Of a DNA stretch of 64,000 nucleotides, positions 46,851-55,169 are shown one piece after another. The position numbers were made by a program, and so were the translations under genes. The stretch covers positions 1 to 64,000 of the forward strand of contig CAZFPB010000003.1 in assembly GCA_964520985.1 (NCBI GenBank), given 5' to 3'. The stretch comes from CAYSGL01 sp964520985 (lineage in GTDB: Bacteria > Pseudomonadota > Alphaproteobacteria > Micavibrionales > Micavibrionaceae). The stretch's first letter is position 1. Each line of letters starts with the position of its first letter. The notes beneath the pieces were generated by a model. It was not told where the DNA came from, searched no databases, and saw only the letters and a list, made by a program, of their open reading frames with translations.

Positions 46851-47182
46851 TGACACAGGCAAAAATGAAAATTAAAAAAGGCGATCAGGTCATCATCCTG
46901 GCCGGCAAAGACAAAGGCAAAAAAGGCGAAGTCGTCACGTCCATGCCACTGCAACAACGCGTTGTTGTTAAAGGTGTCAATGTCGTGAAAAAACATGTGC
47001 GCCCAACACAATTTGATGCCGGTGGCATTAAAGAACAAGAACTTTCGATCCATGTATCGAACGTCGCTCTGGCAGACCCAAAAGGTGGTGCGGCTACGCG
47101 CGTTGGCTACAAAATTGAAAAAGACGGCAAAAAAGTCCGTATCGCCAAGAAATCTGGCGAAACGCTGGCTGCGAATAAATAA
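46850..47182 (+). CDS. rplX: Ribosomal protein L24
   Basis: A 110-residue assembly initiator of the 50S subunit. The KOW motif (KKGDQVIILAGKDKGKKGEV) and following HVRPTQFDAGGIKEQE are canonical. It overlaps the rplN stop (TAATG), so the two are translationally coupled. Confidence 0.97.
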   Translation: MTQAKMKIKKGDQVIILAGKDKGKKGEVVTSMPLQQRVVVKGVNVVKKHVRPTQFDAGGIKEQELSIHVSNVALADPKGGAATRVGYKIEKDGKKVRIAKKSGETLAANK

Positions 47183-47193
47183 GGAAGCGAACA

Positions 47194-47775
47194 ATGAGCG
47201 CTAAGAAACAACAAAAAACATACACGCCGCGTCTGCAGCAAAAGTATGATAACGAGCTGAAAGCCGCGCTGATGAAGCAGTTCGGCATTGAGAACGATCA
47301 TGCTGCCCCGCGTTTGACCAAAATCGTCCTGAATATGGGCGTTGGTGAAGCCGTGAGCGACCGTAAAGTCGTTGAAAACGCCATGAACGAAATGGCGCTG
47401 ATCGCCGGTCAAAAACCGGTAGCCACCGTTGCCAAGAAATCCAACGCTGCTTTCAAAGTGCGCGACGGTATGGCGATCGGTTGCAAGGTTACGCTGCGCC
47501 GCGACCGTATGTGGGAATTCCTCGACCGTCTGATCAACATCGCGATGCCGCGTATCCGCGACTTCCGCGGGATCAGCCACAAGAGCTTCGATGGCCGTGG
47601 CAACTATGCCATGGGCGTAAAAGAACAAATCATCTTCCCTGAGATCCAGTACGACAAAGTCGACATGATCCGCGGGATGGACATCATCATCTGCACGAAC
47701 GCCGCCAATGACGAACAGGCGCGTGAACTGCTGCGCGGCCTGAATATGCCGTTTCAAGATAAAAAGGGAGCATAA
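47194..47775 (+). CDS. rplE: Ribosomal protein L5
   Basis: A 193-residue 5S rRNA-binding protein; E. coli L5 has 179. The extra residues are a basic N-terminal segment (SAKKQQKTYTPR). The core with LTKIVLNMGVGEAV, GQKPVATVAKKS and FPEIQYDKVD is normal. rpsN follows after 5 bp. Confidence 0.98.
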   Translation: MSAKKQQKTYTPRLQQKYDNELKAALMKQFGIENDHAAPRLTKIVLNMGVGEAVSDRKVVENAMNEMALIAGQKPVATVAKKSNAAFKVRDGMAIGCKVTLRRDRMWEFLDRLINIAMPRIRDFRGISHKSFDGRGNYAMGVKEQIIFPEIQYDKVDMIRGMDIIICTNAANDEQARELLRGLNMPFQDKKGA

Positions 47776-47780
47776 GCGCA

Positions 47781-48086
47781 ATGGCTAAGAAAAGTGCCGT
47801 CAACCGTGATAACAAGCGCCGCGCGCTGGTAAAAGGCAAAGCCGATACCCGTGCAACGTTGAAAGCGATTATCGCCGACAAAGAAAAGCCGATGGAAGAG
47901 CGTTTCGCCGCTGTCCTGAAACTTGCCGAGATGCCCCGCAACTCGTCGAAAACACGTATTCGCAACCGCTGCGCCCTGACGGGTCGCCCGCGTGCCCACT
48001 ACCGCAAATTCCGCCTGTCGCGGATTGCGCTTCGCGATCTTGCATCGCGTGGTGAGCTCCCAGGCGTCGTGAAGTCCAGCTGGTAA
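47781..48086 (+). CDS. rpsN: Ribosomal protein S14 (long, zinc-free form)
   Basis: A 101-residue protein of the 30S head. It belongs to the longer C-minus form: the CxxC zinc pairs are missing, and RNSSKTRIRNRCALTGRPRAHYRKF is the conserved core in parts. Spacing to rpsH is 23 bp. Confidence 0.97.
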   Translation: MAKKSAVNRDNKRRALVKGKADTRATLKAIIADKEKPMEERFAAVLKLAEMPRNSSKTRIRNRCALTGRPRAHYRKFRLSRIALRDLASRGELPGVVKSSW

Positions 48087-48109
48087 TTTAGGTTTTAGGA
48101 GGATTACAA

Positions 48110-48508
48110 ATGTCTATGAACGATCCCCTCGGTGATATGCTGACCCGGATCCGCAACGGTCAAATGGCCCGCAAGCCAGTCGTTGCAAGCCCGCATTCAA
48201 ACATCCGTTGCTCCGTGCTGGATGTTTTGAAAGATGAAGGCTTTATCCGTGGTTACAAAGTCACCGATATCGGTAACAATAAGCGCGAAATCGCGATTGA
48301 GCTGAAATATAATGAAGGCCAGCCGGTTATTCAGGAATTGAAGCGCGTCTCGACACCGGGCCGTCGTACCTACTCGAAGATCCAGGATCTGAAAGCAGTG
48401 CGCAATGGCCTTGGTATTTCGGTTATTTCGACGCCGCAAGGCGTGATGGCAGACCATAAAGCACGCGCAGCCAATGTTGGCGGCGAAGTGATCTGCCAAG
48501 TATTCTAG
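48110..48508 (+). CDS. rpsH: Ribosomal protein S8
   Basis: A 132-residue 16S rRNA-binding protein that in E. coli represses the spc operon. The start NDPLGDMLTRIRNGQMA and the C-terminal GLGISVISTPQGVMADHKAR segment are canonical. AGGAGG lies before the start. Confidence 0.98.
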   Translation: MSMNDPLGDMLTRIRNGQMARKPVVASPHSNIRCSVLDVLKDEGFIRGYKVTDIGNNKREIAIELKYNEGQPVIQELKRVSTPGRRTYSKIQDLKAVRNGLGISVISTPQGVMADHKARAANVGGEVICQVF

Positions 48509-48536
48509 GAATTGAAAGAGCAAGGAAAATAAGACC

Positions 48537-49070
48537 ATGTCTCGTGTTGGTAAAAATCCGGTAGCCCTCCCCAGCGGTGTTGAAGCCTCTGTGAACGGCC
48601 AGGAAGTAAAAGTAAAAGGCCCGAAAGGCGAACTCGTTCTCGTTGTCCATGACGATGTGACAGTGACCAAAGATGAAAACGGTGTTGTTCTGAAACAACG
48701 CGTCGATTCGATGCGCGCCAAGAAACTCTGGCCGACCATGCGTCAGCTGGTCAACAACATGGTTGTTGGTGTGACGCAAGGCTACGTCAAAGAACTGGAA
48801 ATCCAGGGTGTTGGTCTTCGTGCCGCCATGCAGGGTAACGTTCTGGTCATGCAGATGGGTTTCAGCCATGAGATCCGCTTCGATGTGCCGCAAGGCGTCA
48901 AAGTGGAAGTGGCCACGCCAACCGAAATTAAAGTGAGCGGTATCGACAAGCAGCTTGTTGGTTATGTTGCCGCTAAAATTCGTGATTACAAACGCCCAGA
49001 ACCTTACAAAGGCAAAGGTATTCGCTACAAAGGCGAATTTGTCCAGCGTAAGGAAGGCAAGAAGAAGTAA
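48537..49070 (+). CDS. rplF: Ribosomal protein L6
   Basis: A 177-residue protein near the factor-binding site, with two similar domains. SRVGKNPVALPSGV at the start and the C-terminal RRPEPYKGKGIRY-like segment (KRPEPYKGKGIRYKGEFV) are canonical. Same length as in E. coli. Confidence 0.98.
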   Translation: MSRVGKNPVALPSGVEASVNGQEVKVKGPKGELVLVVHDDVTVTKDENGVVLKQRVDSMRAKKLWPTMRQLVNNMVVGVTQGYVKELEIQGVGLRAAMQGNVLVMQMGFSHEIRFDVPQGVKVEVATPTEIKVSGIDKQLVGYVAAKIRDYKRPEPYKGKGIRYKGEFVQRKEGKKK

Positions 49071-49081
49071 CAGGTGACGCT

Positions 49082-49462
49082 ATGACACAAAAAAGAATGC
49101 CATCGGCAACGCGCCGCAAGTTCTCCACCCGCAACAAACTGCGTCAGGTGAACATCAATCATAACCCAAACCGTGCGGTTCGCCCACGTCTGTCCGTGCA
49201 CCGCACCGGCAAGCAGATTTACTGCCAGATCATCGATGATGCTCAGGGTGTAACTCTCGCCGCCGCCAGCTCGCTGGACAAGGATCTGGGTCTGAAGCAC
49301 GGTGGTAACGCCGAAGCTGCCCAACAAGTCGGCAAACTGGTTGCGCAACGCGCCGCCAAAGCCGGTGTCAAAGCTGTCCAGTTCGATCGTGGCCAGTTCG
49401 TATACCATGGTCGCATCAAGGCTCTGGCCGATGGTGCCCGCGAAGGCGGATTGGAATTTTAA
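49082..49462 (+). CDS. rplR: Ribosomal protein L18
   Basis: A 126-residue 5S rRNA-binding protein. The PRLSVHRTGKQIYCQIIDD and FDRGQFVYHGRIKALADGAREGGLEF parts are canonical. The start has only a weak ribosome site (CAGGTGACGCT), 11 bp after rplF, so coupling to rplF is likely. Confidence 0.97.
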   Translation: MTQKRMPSATRRKFSTRNKLRQVNINHNPNRAVRPRLSVHRTGKQIYCQIIDDAQGVTLAAASSLDKDLGLKHGGNAEAAQQVGKLVAQRAAKAGVKAVQFDRGQFVYHGRIKALADGAREGGLEF

Positions 49463-49485
49463 GGTTTTAGGAGCGAGATACGCAT

Positions 49486-50082
49486 ATGGTACAAGAACAG
49501 AAAAAACCACGTGAAGGCGGCCGCGAACAACGCGGTGAACGCGAAGAGAGCGAATTCCACGAGAAACTCGTCGCGGTTAACCGCGTGGCCAAAGTGGTCA
49601 AGGGTGGTCGTCGTTTCGGTTTCGCCGCGCTCGTCGTCGTTGGCGATGGCAAGGGCCGCGTTGGTTCGGGTCACGGCAAGGCAAAAGAAGTGCCGGAAGC
49701 TGTCCGTAAAGCCACCGAGCAAGCAAAACGTAACATGATCCGCGTACCATTGCGCGAAGGCCGCACGCTGCATCACGATGTAAAAGGTGTCTATGGCGCC
49801 GGTAAAGTGGTTATCCGCATGGCACCAATGGGTACGGGCGTTATCGCCGGCGGCCCGATGCGCGCTGTATTCGACTGCCTGGGTATTCAAGACGTTGTTG
49901 CGAAAGCCACAGGTTCTTCGAACCCTTACAACATGATCGGCGCGACACTCGATGCGCTGAAAAGCATGCAATCCCCGCGTCAGGTTGCTGCCCGCCGTGG
50001 CAAAAAAGTAACCGACATCATCTCTTCACGTGAAGGCGGCAAAGCCAAAGCGGACGAAGCGGTTGAAGCCGACGTAGAATAA
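49486..50082 (+). CDS. rpsE: Ribosomal protein S5 with charged ends
   Basis: A 198-residue protein of the decoding site; E. coli S5 has 167. The core (HEKLVAVNRVAKVVKGGRRFGF and GKAKEVPEAVRKA) is normal. The first 20 residues are strongly charged (KKPREGGREQRGEREES), and the C-terminus is acidic (DEAVEADVE). The usual site of spectinomycin resistance (VVKGG) is unaltered. Confidence 0.97.
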   Translation: MVQEQKKPREGGREQRGEREESEFHEKLVAVNRVAKVVKGGRRFGFAALVVVGDGKGRVGSGHGKAKEVPEAVRKATEQAKRNMIRVPLREGRTLHHDVKGVYGAGKVVIRMAPMGTGVIAGGPMRAVFDCLGIQDVVAKATGSSNPYNMIGATLDALKSMQSPRQVAARRGKKVTDIISSREGGKAKADEAVEADVE

Positions 50083-50096
50083 GAAGGAACAAGGCA

Positions 50097-50315
50097 ATGG
50101 CTGAGAAACAAACCAAAAAAGCAGACGGCAAGACCGTGACGATCACGCAAGTGAAGTCGCCGATCAGCCGTGAGCCTTCGCAACGCAAGACGCTGATTGG
50201 TCTTGGTCTGAACAAAATGCATCGTACCCGCACGCTGGAAGATACACCTTCCGTTCGCGGCATGATCAACAAAGTCGCTCACTTGGTTAAAGTGATCGAT
50301 CCTGCGAAAGCATAA
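50097..50315 (+). CDS. rpmD: Ribosomal protein L30
   Basis: A 72-residue protein; E. coli L30 has 59. The core VTITQVKSPISREPSQRKTL and the GLNKMHRTRTLEDTPSVRGMI segment are canonical. The first ten residues are an extra lysine-rich stretch. Confidence 0.97.
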   Translation: MAEKQTKKADGKTVTITQVKSPISREPSQRKTLIGLGLNKMHRTRTLEDTPSVRGMINKVAHLVKVIDPAKA

Positions 50316-50327
50316 GGAATTAGAACC

Positions 50328-50825
50328 ATGAAACTTAATGAACTGAAATTCCAAGAAGGCGCAACCAAGAAGCGCAAAATCGTCGGCCGTGGTATCGGTT
50401 CGGGCAAAGGCAAAACCTGCGGCGTTGGCCAAAAAGGTCAAAAAGCCCGCTCGGGTGTGGCCGTTAAAGGCTTCGAAGGCGGTCAGATGCCTTTGTACAT
50501 GCGCTTGCCAAAACGCGGCTTCAACAACATCCATGCCAAAACATGGGAAGTTGTGACGCTGGCCCGTCTGCAGGCTGCTGTTGACAAGAAACTGATCGAT
50601 GCCAAAAAGCCGATCGATGAAGACGCGCTGCTCGCAGCTGGCGTTATCAAGAAGAAAAGCGATGGCGCGCGTATCATCGGCGGCGGCGATTTCAAAGCCA
50701 AGGTTGAGTTGAAAGTTAAAGGCGGCGCAACCAAGTCGGCCATCGACGCGGTTGAGAAAGCCGGTGGCTCTCTGACCAACACGTTTGTCGAACCAGCTCC
50801 GGTCAAACGCAGGCAAGCCAAATAA
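50328..50825 (+). CDS. rplO: Ribosomal protein L15
   Basis: A 165-residue late-assembly 50S protein; E. coli L15 has 144. The glycine-rich basic loop (RKIVGRGIGSGKGKTCGVGQKGQKAR in parts) and the GGQMPLYMRLPKRGF segment are canonical. A terminator follows at once and separates this block from secY. Confidence 0.98.
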   Translation: MKLNELKFQEGATKKRKIVGRGIGSGKGKTCGVGQKGQKARSGVAVKGFEGGQMPLYMRLPKRGFNNIHAKTWEVVTLARLQAAVDKKLIDAKKPIDEDALLAAGVIKKKSDGARIIGGGDFKAKVELKVKGGATKSAIDAVEKAGGSLTNTFVEPAPVKRRQAK

Positions 50826-50831
50826 TTCACG

Positions 50832-50857
50832 AAAGCCCGCCGCAAGGCGGGTTTTTC
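50832..50857 (+). terminator. Intrinsic terminator after rplO
   Basis: CCCGCC (50836-50841), GCAA loop, GGCGGG (50846-50851), then five T. It ends the rpsL-rplO block 6 bp after the rplO stop; secY must then have its own promoter in the 128 bp that follow. Confidence 0.88.
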
Positions 50858-50985
50858 TTGTGCGGTAAGGCACAGCCCGGCCCCAGCTTCCCTTGTCTTT
50901 TTGTTAAAAACTGCCAACTGTCTCTTGTCGTGCGCCGCGCGACCGATTAAAACAAATGAGACTTCATTTATAAGGATTTACCACT

Positions 50986-52344
50986 ATGGCTTCTGCCGTT
51001 GAACAACTGGCGAAAAATGCAAACTGGGGCGCGCTTGCCAAAGCGACCGAACTGAAAAAACGCATTCTCTTCGTGCTGGGCGCTTTGCTCGTTTATCGTC
51101 TGGGTACGTACATTCCTGTGCCGGGCATCGACCCGCAAGTGTGGGAACAAATTTACAATCAAAAAGGCGGCGGTATTCTGGACATGTTCAACATGTTCTC
51201 GGGCGGCGCTCTGCAGCGTATGACGATTTTCGCGCTGAACATCATGCCGTACATTTCGGCGTCGATTATTATGCAGTTGGCCACTGCCATGTCTCCGAAA
51301 ATGGAAGCCATGAAAAAAGAAGGCGAATCCGGCCGCATGAAAATCAACCAGTACACGCGCTACCTCACGGTGCTGCTGGCCACGATTCAGGCGTATGGTC
51401 TGGCTGTCGGCCTGATGGGTATGAGCGGACCAAGCGGTCCGGCTGTTATCAATCCGGGCGTGTTCTTCATTGCCTCGACGGTTATCACGATTGTCGGCGG
51501 TACGGTTTTCCTAATGTGGCTCGGTGAACAGATTACGGCGCGCGGTATCGGTAACGGTATCTCGCTGATCATCTTCGCTGGTATCGTGGCGGGTCTGCCG
51601 CGCGCGTTTGCGTCGATGCTGGAACTGGGTCGTCAGGGTCAATTCAACATTCTGGAACTGGTTGGTATTCTGCTGCTGATCGTCGCCGTGATTGCGTTCA
51701 TTGTGTTCATGGAACGGGCGCAGCGGCGCATCCCGGTGCAATACCCCAAACGACAAGTCGGTAATCAGGTATCGATGGCGCAGCAAAGCCATCTGCCCCT
51801 GAAGCTCAACACCGCCGGGGTTATTCCGCCGATCTTTGCGTCGTCCCTGTTATTGCTGCCATTGACGATCGTTGGTTTCTCCGGCGCCGCCGGGGGTGAT
51901 TTCACGGCCGCGATTGCGCGCTTCCTGCAACACGGCCAGCCGATTTACATGGTGCTGTATGGTGCGCTGATCACGTTCTTCGCGTTCTTCTACACCGCGA
52001 TCGTGTTCAACCCGCAGGAAAATGCCGAGATGTTGCGCAAATATGGCGGCTTTATTCCGGGCATCCGTCCAGGCGGCAGCACGGCTGACTATCTTGATTA
52101 CGTACTGACACGCATCACGGCTATTGGCGCTGCCTATCTGGTCGTCATCTGCTTGCTGCCGGAATTCATGATGGCGCATTATTCGATCCCGTTCTATTTC
52201 GGCGGTACATCGTTGCTCATCGTGGTGTCTGTCACGATGGATACGGTTGCGCAAATTCACTCGCACCTGATTGCGCACCAGTATGAAGGTCTGATGAAGA
52301 AAACCAAATTGCGCGGACCGCGCCACTCGATGGGGAGACGTTAA
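50986..52344 (+). CDS. secY: Preprotein translocase subunit SecY
   Basis: A 452-residue inner-membrane protein with ten helices that forms the Sec channel. The plug and first-helix region (GALLVYRLGTYIPVPGID), the MERAQRRIPVQYPKR loop and the C-terminal cytoplasmic tail are present. AAGGAT lies before the ATG. adk follows after 6 bp, as in many alphaproteobacteria. Confidence 0.98.
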   Translation: MASAVEQLAKNANWGALAKATELKKRILFVLGALLVYRLGTYIPVPGIDPQVWEQIYNQKGGGILDMFNMFSGGALQRMTIFALNIMPYISASIIMQLATAMSPKMEAMKKEGESGRMKINQYTRYLTVLLATIQAYGLAVGLMGMSGPSGPAVINPGVFFIASTVITIVGGTVFLMWLGEQITARGIGNGISLIIFAGIVAGLPRAFASMLELGRQGQFNILELVGILLLIVAVIAFIVFMERAQRRIPVQYPKRQVGNQVSMAQQSHLPLKLNTAGVIPPIFASSLLLLPLTIVGFSGAAGGDFTAAIARFLQHGQPIYMVLYGALITFFAFFYTAIVFNPQENAEMLRKYGGFIPGIRPGGSTADYLDYVLTRITAIGAAYLVVICLLPEFMMAHYSIPFYFGGTSLLIVVSVTMDTVAQIHSHLIAHQYEGLMKKTKLRGPRHSMGRR

Positions 52345-52350
52345 GGGGAT

Positions 52351-52935
52351 ATGCTGAATATTGTGCTGATTGGCCCGCCGGGGGCGGGCAAGGGGACGCA
52401 AGCCAAGCTGCTCGAAGAGAAATTTGGTTTAAAGCAACTATCAACCGGCGATATGCTGCGCGCTGAAATTGCCGCCAAAACTGATCTGGGTCAGAAGGCT
52501 CAGGAGATCATGGATCGCGGCGATCTTATTTCCGATGAAATCATGATCGGCATGATCGCCAACCGCATGGATGGCCGCGATTGCAAAAATGGCGTAATCT
52601 TCGATGGCTTTCCGCGCACCCCGACGCAGGCGCAGGCGCTTGATTATCTGCTCAACCAGCGCGGCGCGCCGATCAAGGCGGTTATCCGCCTGACGGTCGA
52701 TGAAGAAGAACTGGTCAACCGCCTCAATACCCGCATCGAACAGACCAAGGCCGCCGGCCAGCCTGTGCGCGGCGACGATAACGAAGAAACTTTCCGCAAA
52801 CGCCTTGGCGTCTATACCGAACAGACCGCCCCGATCATCCCGTATTACCAGGATCTGGGACTGCTAAAAGAAGTCGATGGCATGCAGGAAATCGATCAGG
52901 TCGCCCGCGCGATCCAGCAACATCTGGCAGCCTGA
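52351..52935 (+). CDS. adk: Adenylate kinase (short LID form)
   Basis: A 194-residue kinase that balances AMP, ADP and ATP. The P-loop GPPGAGKGTQA (8-18), the AMP-binding STGDMLRAEI and DGFPRT are intact. The LID domain is the short version, which explains the 20-residue difference from E. coli (214). It is translated 6 bp after secY. Confidence 0.97.
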   Translation: MLNIVLIGPPGAGKGTQAKLLEEKFGLKQLSTGDMLRAEIAAKTDLGQKAQEIMDRGDLISDEIMIGMIANRMDGRDCKNGVIFDGFPRTPTQAQALDYLLNQRGAPIKAVIRLTVDEEELVNRLNTRIEQTKAAGQPVRGDDNEETFRKRLGVYTEQTAPIIPYYQDLGLLKEVDGMQEIDQVARAIQQHLAA

Positions 52936-52954
52936 AACCCGCGGAAAATAAGGC

Positions 52955-52983
52955 TTGACGGGGGGCATAGGCCCCCCTATATT
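52955..52983 (+). promoter_or_regulatory. Promoter of rpsM-rpsK-rpoA-rplQ
   Basis: TTGACG (52955-52960) and TATATT (52978-52983) with a 17-bp spacer. The spacer is itself a G/C inverted repeat (GGGGGGC and GCCCCCC around ATAG). The leader to rpsM is about 120 nt and contains a GGCAC/GTGCC hairpin (53061-53080) followed by a T-rich stretch. Confidence 0.75.
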
Positions 52984-53110
52984 GCGGCCAAATCTAGACT
53001 TCCGGCAAAATCTATACAAGGCTTAACCTCCTGATTTTAAACGAAGTTTCGATGGTGTAGGCACTGACATAACGGTGCCGTTAATATTTTTGAAACTGTA
53101 AGGAGAAACT

Positions 53111-53491
53111 ATGGCTCGTATTGCCGGGGTAAACGTTCCCGATAAAAAACGCGCATTAATTGCACTGACTTATGTACACGGCATCGGCCGTCACACGTCT
53201 GAGAAAATTCTGAAGGCTGTCGGTATCGATCTGACACGCCGCATGAATGACCTGACGGAAGACGAACTGAACACAATCCGTGCAGAAATCGAAGGTCAGA
53301 AAATCGTAATCGAAGGCGACCTGCGTCGTACTGTTGCGATGAACATTAAACGCCTCATGGACATGGCTTGCTACCGCGGCCTGCGTCACCGTCGTCACCT
53401 GCCTGTTCGCGGTCAGGGTACGAAGACCAACGCCCGTACCCGCAAGGGTCCTGCGAAACCGGTCGCCGGCAAGAAGCAAGTAACGAAGTAA
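53111..53491 (+). CDS. rpsM: Ribosomal protein S13
   Basis: A 126-residue protein of the 30S head that contacts L5 and the P-site tRNA. MARIAGVNVPDKKRALIALTYVHGIG at the start and RHRRHLPVRGQGTKTNARTRKGP at the end are canonical in parts. rpsK follows after 11 bp. Confidence 0.98.
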   Translation: MARIAGVNVPDKKRALIALTYVHGIGRHTSEKILKAVGIDLTRRMNDLTEDELNTIRAEIEGQKIVIEGDLRRTVAMNIKRLMDMACYRGLRHRRHLPVRGQGTKTNARTRKGPAKPVAGKKQVTK

Positions 53492-53502
53492 GGATTTGAA
53501 CA

Positions 53503-53904
53503 ATGGCTAAAGCAGCAGCACCCGCCGCACGCGGCGTAAAGAAAAAAGTCAAAAAGAATATTACGTCGGGCGTCGCCCACGTGAATTCTACCTACAACAA
53601 CACGCTGGTCACGATCAGCGACGCTCAGGGCAATGTTGTGTCCTGGTCGTCTGCCGGTACGCAAGGCTTCAAGGGTTCGCGTAAATCGACCCCTTACGCC
53701 GCGCAGATGGCTGCCGAGGACGCTGGCCGCAAGGCACAGGAACACGGCATGAAAGAACTGGAAGTCCTGGTTAAGGGTCCTGGTTCGGGTCGTGAAAGCG
53801 CTCTGCGTGCTCTTGGTATGGTGGGTTTCACGATCCGCTCGATCAAAGACATCACGCCAATCCCGCACAACGGCTGCCGTCCACGCAAGCGCCGTCGCGT
53901 TTAA
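53503..53904 (+). CDS. rpsK: Ribosomal protein S11
   Basis: A 133-residue platform protein. The NITSGVAHVNSTYNNTLVTISD part, the YAAQMAAEDAGRKAQEHGMKELEV part and the C-terminal NGCRPRKRRRV are canonical. In alphaproteobacteria rpsD is normally missing from this operon, as here. A hairpin lies between this gene and rpoA. Confidence 0.98.
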   Translation: MAKAAAPAARGVKKKVKKNITSGVAHVNSTYNNTLVTISDAQGNVVSWSSAGTQGFKGSRKSTPYAAQMAAEDAGRKAQEHGMKELEVLVKGPGSGRESALRALGMVGFTIRSIKDITPIPHNGCRPRKRRRV

Positions 53905-53915
53905 TAAAAGAATTT

Positions 53916-53942
53916 GGCCGCACGAAACTATTTTGTGCGGCC
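53916..53942 (+). promoter_or_regulatory. Hairpin in the rpsK-rpoA spacer
   Basis: GGCCGCAC (53916-53923) pairs perfectly with GTGCGGCC (53935-53942) over an 11-nt loop. No T run follows, so it is not an intrinsic terminator. RNA processing or protection of an mRNA end is more likely. Confidence 0.6.
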
Positions 53943-54005
53943 ATTACTATCCTGCAACCAGAGACCGGCTAAGAACCGGGTGACGTTTTAAGAGGAACGA
54001 AAATT

Positions 54006-55028
54006 ATGATTCAGAAAAACTGGCAAGAACTGATTAAGCCAAACAAAATTGATGTTAAAGCCGCCAAAGAGCGCCCGAACGATGGTAAAATCGTTGTGGA
54101 GCCGCTGGAGCGTGGTTTTGGCTTGACGCTGGGTAACGCCCTGCGCCGTATTCTCCTGTCGTCGTTGCAAGGCGCTGCCGTTACAGGCATCCAGATCGAT
54201 GGCGTGCTGCATGAATTCTCCTCGATCGAAGGTGTTCGCGAAGATGTCACCGACATCGTGCTGAACGTAAAAGCCCTTGCTGTTCGCTGCCACGCTGAAG
54301 GCGCGCGCAAAATGCGCCTGTCGGCAACGGGTCCTTGCACTGTAACCGCTGCGATGATCGAAGCCGGCGCTGACATCGAAATCATGAACCCTGATCTCGA
54401 AATCTGCACACTCGATAAAGGCGCGAAATTCAACATGGAACTGACGGTCAACACCGGCAAAGGCTACCGCCCAGCTGCGCAGAACCGTCCGGAAGAAGCG
54501 CCAGTTGGCCTGATCCCGGTTGACTCGGTTTTCTCGCCAGTGCGCAAAGTAACGTACGAAATCGAAGACACCCGCGTTGGTCAGATCACTGACTACGACA
54601 AGCTGACACTCGCCATTGAAACCAATGGTGTTATCAGCCCTGAAGATGCTGTGGCTTACGCTGCCCGTATCCTGCAAGACCAGCTGCAAGTGTTCGTCAC
54701 CTTCGATGAACCGGAAGCACACAGCGCGGCAGAAGAAGCAGACGAACTGCCATTCAACCGCAACCTGCTGCGCAAAGTCGATGAACTCGAACTGTCGGTT
54801 CGCTCGGCCAACTGCCTGAAGAACGACAACATCGTCTACATCGGCGACCTGGTCCAGAAATCCGAAAGCGACATGCTGCGCACGCCGAACTTCGGCCGCA
54901 AGTCGCTGAACGAGATCAAAGAAGTGTTGACCAACATGGGTCTGCACCTCGGCATGCCAGTCGAAGGCTGGCCGCCGGAAAACATTGAAGAACTGGCCAA
55001 GAAACTGGACGACCCATTCAATAACTAA
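54006..55028 (+). CDS. rpoA: RNA polymerase alpha subunit
   Basis: A 340-residue subunit that starts polymerase assembly. The N-terminal domain has EPLERGFGLTLGNALRRILLSSL. The C-terminal domain, which binds UP elements and regulators, has the helix-hairpin-helix part NFGRKSLNEIKEVL. Length is close to E. coli (329). It is flanked by strong hairpins on both sides within the operon. Confidence 0.98.
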   Translation: MIQKNWQELIKPNKIDVKAAKERPNDGKIVVEPLERGFGLTLGNALRRILLSSLQGAAVTGIQIDGVLHEFSSIEGVREDVTDIVLNVKALAVRCHAEGARKMRLSATGPCTVTAAMIEAGADIEIMNPDLEICTLDKGAKFNMELTVNTGKGYRPAAQNRPEEAPVGLIPVDSVFSPVRKVTYEIEDTRVGQITDYDKLTLAIETNGVISPEDAVAYAARILQDQLQVFVTFDEPEAHSAAEEADELPFNRNLLRKVDELELSVRSANCLKNDNIVYIGDLVQKSESDMLRTPNFGRKSLNEIKEVLTNMGLHLGMPVEGWPPENIEELAKKLDDPFNN

Positions 55029-55038
55029 GTTTCGTGGT

Positions 55039-55063
55039 GCGGTTCCGATGTTATCGGGACCGC
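55039..55063 (+). promoter_or_regulatory. Hairpin in the rpoA-rplQ spacer
   Basis: An 11-bp stem (55039-55049 with 55053-55063, one G-U pair) with a GTT loop, followed by A-rich sequence and a second small stem GGACA-TTG-TGTCC (55075-55087). No T run, so not a terminator. Confidence 0.6.
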
Positions 55064-55169
55064 CCGCAAAAAAAGGACATTGTGTCCGCCCCCGTTTTTA
55101 ATCGGAAGATGATCACGGGAATTGCTATGGGATCGCTACTGGCGACCCGCTGTTAAAAGGAGAACTGCC

